The notes under the pieces: generated by a model
Told to the model about the DNA's origin: nothing
What the model saw: only the letters and a program-made list of their open reading frames with translations
Database searches by the model: none
Made by a program: the position numbers and the translations under genes
In this document: positions 6,186-8,345 of the stretch, piece after piece
Layout of the letters: each line of letters opens with the position of its first letter
Numbering within the stretch: the stretch's first letter is position 1
NCBI GenBank assembly: GCA_026989405.1
Contig: JALSJL010000461.1
Location: 1 to 8,345, forward strand
Length of the DNA: 8,345 nt
Direction of reading: 5' to 3'
From: Marinosulfonomonas sp.
GTDB taxonomy: Bacteria > Pseudomonadota > Alphaproteobacteria > Rhodobacterales > Rhodobacteraceae

Positions 6186-6962
6186 ATGCAATATGAAACC
6201 ATCCGCTATTCGCTGCGCGATGATATCGCCGTTCTTTCGCTCAACCGCCCCGAGGTGATGAATGCGCTCAACACCCAGATGCGCGCCGAGATCCTGCACG
6301 CGGTCAACCGGGCAGGCGAAGAGGCGCGGGTCCTGGTCGTGACCGGCAAGGGGCGGGCGTTTTGCTCGGGCCAGGATCTGGGCGACCGGGCGACCGCTGC
6401 GAGCGTCGATCTTGAGCGCACCCTGCGCGACGAATACGAGCCGATGCTCAAGGCGATCTACGACTGCCCGATCCCGACGATTGCTGCGGTCAACGGCGCG
6501 GCCGCCGGGGCCGGTGCCAACCTTGCACTGGCGTTCGATGTGGTGATTGCCACGAAATCGGCTGTCTTTCTGCAGGCGTTTTCGCGCATCGGTCTGATCC
6601 CGGATGCCGGCGGCACCTATTGGCTGCCACGCCAGATCGGGGTTGCGCGCGCCATGGGGGCGGCGTTGTTTGCCGAACCGATCAGCGCCGAGCAGGCCGC
6701 CGACTGGGGCATGATCTGGGAGGCCGTCGATGACGAAGCCTTTGCACAGAAATGGTTTGAGCGCGCCCAAAAGCTCGCCACCGGGCCAACCGTGGCCTAC
6801 CGCAACATCAAGGCAGCCTTGCGAAGCTCTTTCGATAATGACCTGGAGCACCAGCTGGAACTGGAGGCGCATCTGCAGGGCGAATGCGGCAATACGCGCG
6901 ACTTCAAGGAAGGGGTGCTGGCGTTTCTCGAAAAACGTCCGGCAAAATTCGAGGGTCGCTGA
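6186..6962 (+). CDS. PaaG-like enoyl-CoA hydratase/isomerase (crotonase superfamily)
   Basis: The 258-residue protein belongs to the crotonase fold and closely resembles PaaG, the 1,2-epoxyphenylacetyl-CoA isomerase of aerobic phenylacetate breakdown. Signatures shared with PaaG as I recall it: LNRPEVMNALN (19-29), the oxyanion-hole segment AFCSGQDLGDR (58-68), the second oxyanion segment NGAAAGAGANLALA (103-116), and AFSRIGLIPDAGGTYWLPR (131-149) with the PaaG-type catalytic Asp140. SAEQAADWGMIWEAVDDE (167-184) and the C-terminal EGVLAFLEKR (242-251) also match. The ATG at 6186 has GGGAG at 6172-6176 and matches the family N-terminus; an open frame extending back to 6102 overlaps ccmH and adds non-family sequence. 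No other paa genes are visible, so the true substrate may be another enoyl-CoA, for example in fatty-acid oxidation. Superfamily certain, substrate uncertain. Confidence 0.9.
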   Translation: MQYETIRYSLRDDIAVLSLNRPEVMNALNTQMRAEILHAVNRAGEEARVLVVTGKGRAFCSGQDLGDRATAASVDLERTLRDEYEPMLKAIYDCPIPTIAAVNGAAAGAGANLALAFDVVIATKSAVFLQAFSRIGLIPDAGGTYWLPRQIGVARAMGAALFAEPISAEQAADWGMIWEAVDDEAFAQKWFERAQKLATGPTVAYRNIKAALRSSFDNDLEHQLELEAHLQGECGNTRDFKEGVLAFLEKRPAKFEGR

Positions 6963-6972
6963 ACAGTCAAAT

Positions 6973-7028
6973 CCACGGCACGCCCGGCTCCGTGGCGCCA
7001 TAGCCGCCCCTCCACATCGCAAGGGCGG
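6973..7028 (+). terminator. Two consecutive hairpins after the PaaG-like gene
   Basis: CCACGG (6973-6978) pairs with CCGTGG (6990-6995), and CCGCCC (7004-7009) pairs with GGGCGG (7023-7028). They lie 11 and 42 bases after the stop codon. Neither has a T-run behind it, so they would be Rho-assisted or 3'-end-stabilising structures rather than textbook intrinsic terminators. Confidence 0.35.
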
Positions 7029-7183
7029 TCGCCATGGTCCTTTCAGTGGGACCGTCCCCAATTTTGCGGCAGACGGCAGCAAAGACCACGCTTGCCGAAC
7101 CAAATCGTGACGGCGACCGAATGAGCAGCCCGGCCCCCGGCGGCCAAAGGCTGGCCGCACGGGAAAGCACATCATATTCTTTG

Positions 7184-7204
7184 CTCAAATATCCCCGCCG
7201 GAGG
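7184..7204 (-). repeat. Rhodobacterales-type dispersed intergenic motif downstream of gltA
   Basis: Read on the - strand, this carries CCTCCGGCGGGGATATTTG followed by AG. I recall near-identical strings (CCTCCGGCGGG, then a short A/T-rich ATATTT or GTATTT stretch) occurring very often after genes in Roseobacter and Rhodobacter genomes, usually just behind a GC-rich hairpin, as here. No second copy is in this window, so the repeat status rests on memory. Its function is unclear; termination or 3'-end processing of the upstream gene is plausible. Confidence 0.45.
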
Positions 7205-7208
7205 CCGC

Positions 7209-7259
7209 GCGCCGCGCACTGGCGCGGCGCACCGCTTTCATGGCAACGCCGCAGGCGTT
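7209..7259 (-). terminator. GC-rich hairpins downstream of gltA (possible bidirectional terminator)
   Basis: GCGCCGCGC (7209-7217) and GCGCGGCGC (7222-7230) form a perfect 9-bp stem around ACTG. AACGCC (7245-7250) and GGCGTT (7254-7259) form a second perfect 6-bp stem around GCA, starting 16 bases beyond the gltA stop. On the + strand the second stem runs into TCAATTC, a very weak T-rich tail; on the - strand the long stem runs straight into the CCTCCGGCGGG motif. Placement between convergent genes suits transcription termination from both sides. Confidence 0.55.
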
Positions 7260-7275
7260 TCAATTCAACAGGGCT

Positions 7276-8345
7276 TCAACGGTCTTCAACGTCCGTGTAG
7301 TCGCGTTGAGTCGGCCCGGTGTAAAGCTGGCGCGGGCGACCGATCTTCATGGCCGGGTCTTCGATCATCTCTTTCCACTGGGAAATCCAGCCGACGGTGC
7401 GCGAAACCGCGAAGATCGGGGTGAACATCGACGTCGGGAACCCCATCGCCTCCAGGATGATGCCCGAATAGAAATCGACGTTCGGGAACAGCTTCTTTTC
7501 CTGGAAATACGGGTCGGCCAGTGCGGCCTTTTCCAGTTCCTTGGCGACCTGAAGGACCGGGTTGTCATCAATGCCCAACAGGTGGAGCACCTCGTCCGCC
7601 GATTCCTTGAGAACCTTGGCCCGCGGGTCGAAGTTCTTGTAGACGCGGTGGCCAAAGCCCATCAGCCGGAACGGATCGTTCTTGTCCTTGGCGCGCTTGA
7701 TGAACTCGGGGATGCGGTCCGGGGTGCCGATTTCCTTGAGCATTTCCAGGCAGGCCTGGTTGGCACCGCCATGTGCCGGCCCCCAGAGGCAGGCGATCCC
7801 CGCCGCGATACAGGCAAACGGGTTGGCGCCGGAGCTTGATGCAAGCCGGACGGTGGATGTGGACGCGTTTTGTTCGTGGTCGGCATGCAGCGTGAAAATC
7901 CGGTCCATGGCGCGTGCCAGGATCGGGTTGACCTCATAGTCTTCGGCCGGAACGGCAAAACACATGCGCAGGAAGTTCGAGGCATAGTCCAGGTCGTTCC
8001 GCGGGTAGACGAAAGGCTGGCCGATGGTGAACTTGTGCGCCATGGCGGCGATTGTCGGCATCTTGGCGATCATGCGAACGGTGGCCACTTCGCGCTGCCA
8101 GGGGTCGGAGATGTCGGTTGAATCGTGGTAAAACGCGCTCATCGCGCCGACGACGCCGGTCATCACCGCCATCGGGTGCGCATCGCGCCGGAACCCGCGG
8201 AAGAAGAACATCATCTGCTCGTGCAGCATGGTGTGGTTGGTGACACGCGATTCGAAATCTTCCAGCTGGGCGCCCGTGGGCAGTTCGCCATACAGCAGCA
8301 GGTAGCAGACTTCGAGGTAGTGCGATTTTTCGGCCAATTGCTCGA
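7276..8345 (-). CDS. gltA: Citrate synthase, C-terminal part (start beyond the right edge)
   Basis: Citrate synthase condenses acetyl-CoA and oxaloacetate at the entry to the TCA cycle in the cytoplasm. About 356 of the usual 430 or so residues are present; the frame stays open to the window edge through EQLAEKSHYLEVCYLLLYGELP, so the N-terminus is missing and a TTG at 8335-8337 is internal. Hexameric (type II, Gram-negative) citrate synthase signatures are clear: FTIGQPFVYPRNDLDYASNF, DHEQNASTSTVRLASSSGANP, LWGPAHGGANQACLEML and MGFGHRVYKNFDPRAK. The catalytic residues are the His of GPAHGG (codon 7771-7773), the His of GFGHRVY (7648-7650) and the Asp of VDFYSG (7474-7476). The protein ends RDYTDVEDR. 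It is convergent with the PaaG-like gene. Identification is very secure. Confidence 0.97.
   Translation of the reverse strand, partial: EQLAEKSHYLEVCYLLLYGELPTGAQLEDFESRVTNHTMLHEQMMFFFRGFRRDAHPMAVMTGVVGAMSAFYHDSTDISDPWQREVATVRMIAKMPTIAAMAHKFTIGQPFVYPRNDLDYASNFLRMCFAVPAEDYEVNPILARAMDRIFTLHADHEQNASTSTVRLASSSGANPFACIAAGIACLWGPAHGGANQACLEMLKEIGTPDRIPEFIKRAKDKNDPFRLMGFGHRVYKNFDPRAKVLKESADEVLHLLGIDDNPVLQVAKELEKAALADPYFQEKKLFPNVDFYSGIILEAMGFPTSMFTPIFAVSRTVGWISQWKEMIEDPAMKIGRPRQLYTGPTQRDYTDVEDR

Larger units (their letters stand above)
6963..7275. other. 313-base intergenic region between convergent genes
   Basis: No convincing gene fills this stretch between the convergent PaaG-like gene and gltA. 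It holds four inverted repeats (6973-6995, 7004-7028, 7209-7230, 7245-7259), a short palindrome at 7048-7058 and a recognisable Rhodobacterales-type motif at 7184-7204. A possible 22-codon frame on the - strand (6967-7035) follows an AAAGGA and is described as a finding. The + and - frames open across the region have no family resemblance. Confidence 0.6.

Noticed and set aside
7240..7839. A 199-codon + strand open frame opposite gltA
   Set aside because: The - strand carries unambiguous citrate synthase with all catalytic residues; the + frame has no recognisable motif.
1..8345. CRISPR array, tRNA/rRNA genes, insertion sequence or prophage structural genes
   Set aside because: No regularly spaced repeats, no cloverleaf with a T-loop GGTTCRA, no transposase or integrase motifs and no capsid, portal or tail genes are visible.

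Overview
The window looks like chromosomal DNA from an alphaproteobacterium of the Rhodobacterales (Roseobacter/Rhodobacter group). The GC-rich codon use, the gene order murI-argC-ccmE, the split cytochrome c maturation genes (ccmE apart from ccmF-ccmH), a GH108 muramidase next to a '3TM gene-transfer-release' holin, and a Rhodobacterales-style intergenic motif beside gltA all point that way. The assignment rests on recognised protein features and recalled synteny, not on a search.

Layout, left to right. Bases 1-437 hold the 3' end of glutamate racemase (murI), followed by argC (arginine biosynthesis) and ccmE (periplasmic heme chaperone), all on the + strand. From 2100 to 3604 a compact same-strand block interrupts the ccm genes. 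It holds a GH108 N-acetylmuramidase without a signal peptide, a 178-residue holin-family membrane protein, a 61-residue BhlA/UviB-like holin-like protein and a 56-residue soluble helical protein of unknown function. The first three overlap by 10-11 bases. The ccm genes then resume with ccmF (3681-5660) and ccmH (overlap ATGA, ending 6112). A stand-alone PaaG-like crotonase follows (6186-6962). After a 313-base gap with several inverted repeats, the citrate synthase gene gltA runs on the - strand out of the right edge.

How the genes fit together. CcmE receives heme, and CcmF/CcmH carry out heme ligation to apocytochrome c; the other ccm genes (ABCD, G, I) are not in the window. The inserted block is the accessory part. 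Muramidase plus holin is the minimal toolkit for crossing or lysing the cell wall, and the holin resembles the family (PF11351) linked to release of the Rhodobacter capsulatus gene transfer agent (GTA). No phage structural genes accompany it, so it reads as a domesticated lysis or export cassette, possibly for GTA release. A CtrA-like half-site, TTAACC, lies just upstream of the muramidase and fits that idea. The best candidates for under-described biology are this cassette, an EF-hand/dockerin-like loop inside the muramidase, and the two tiny proteins that end the cassette.
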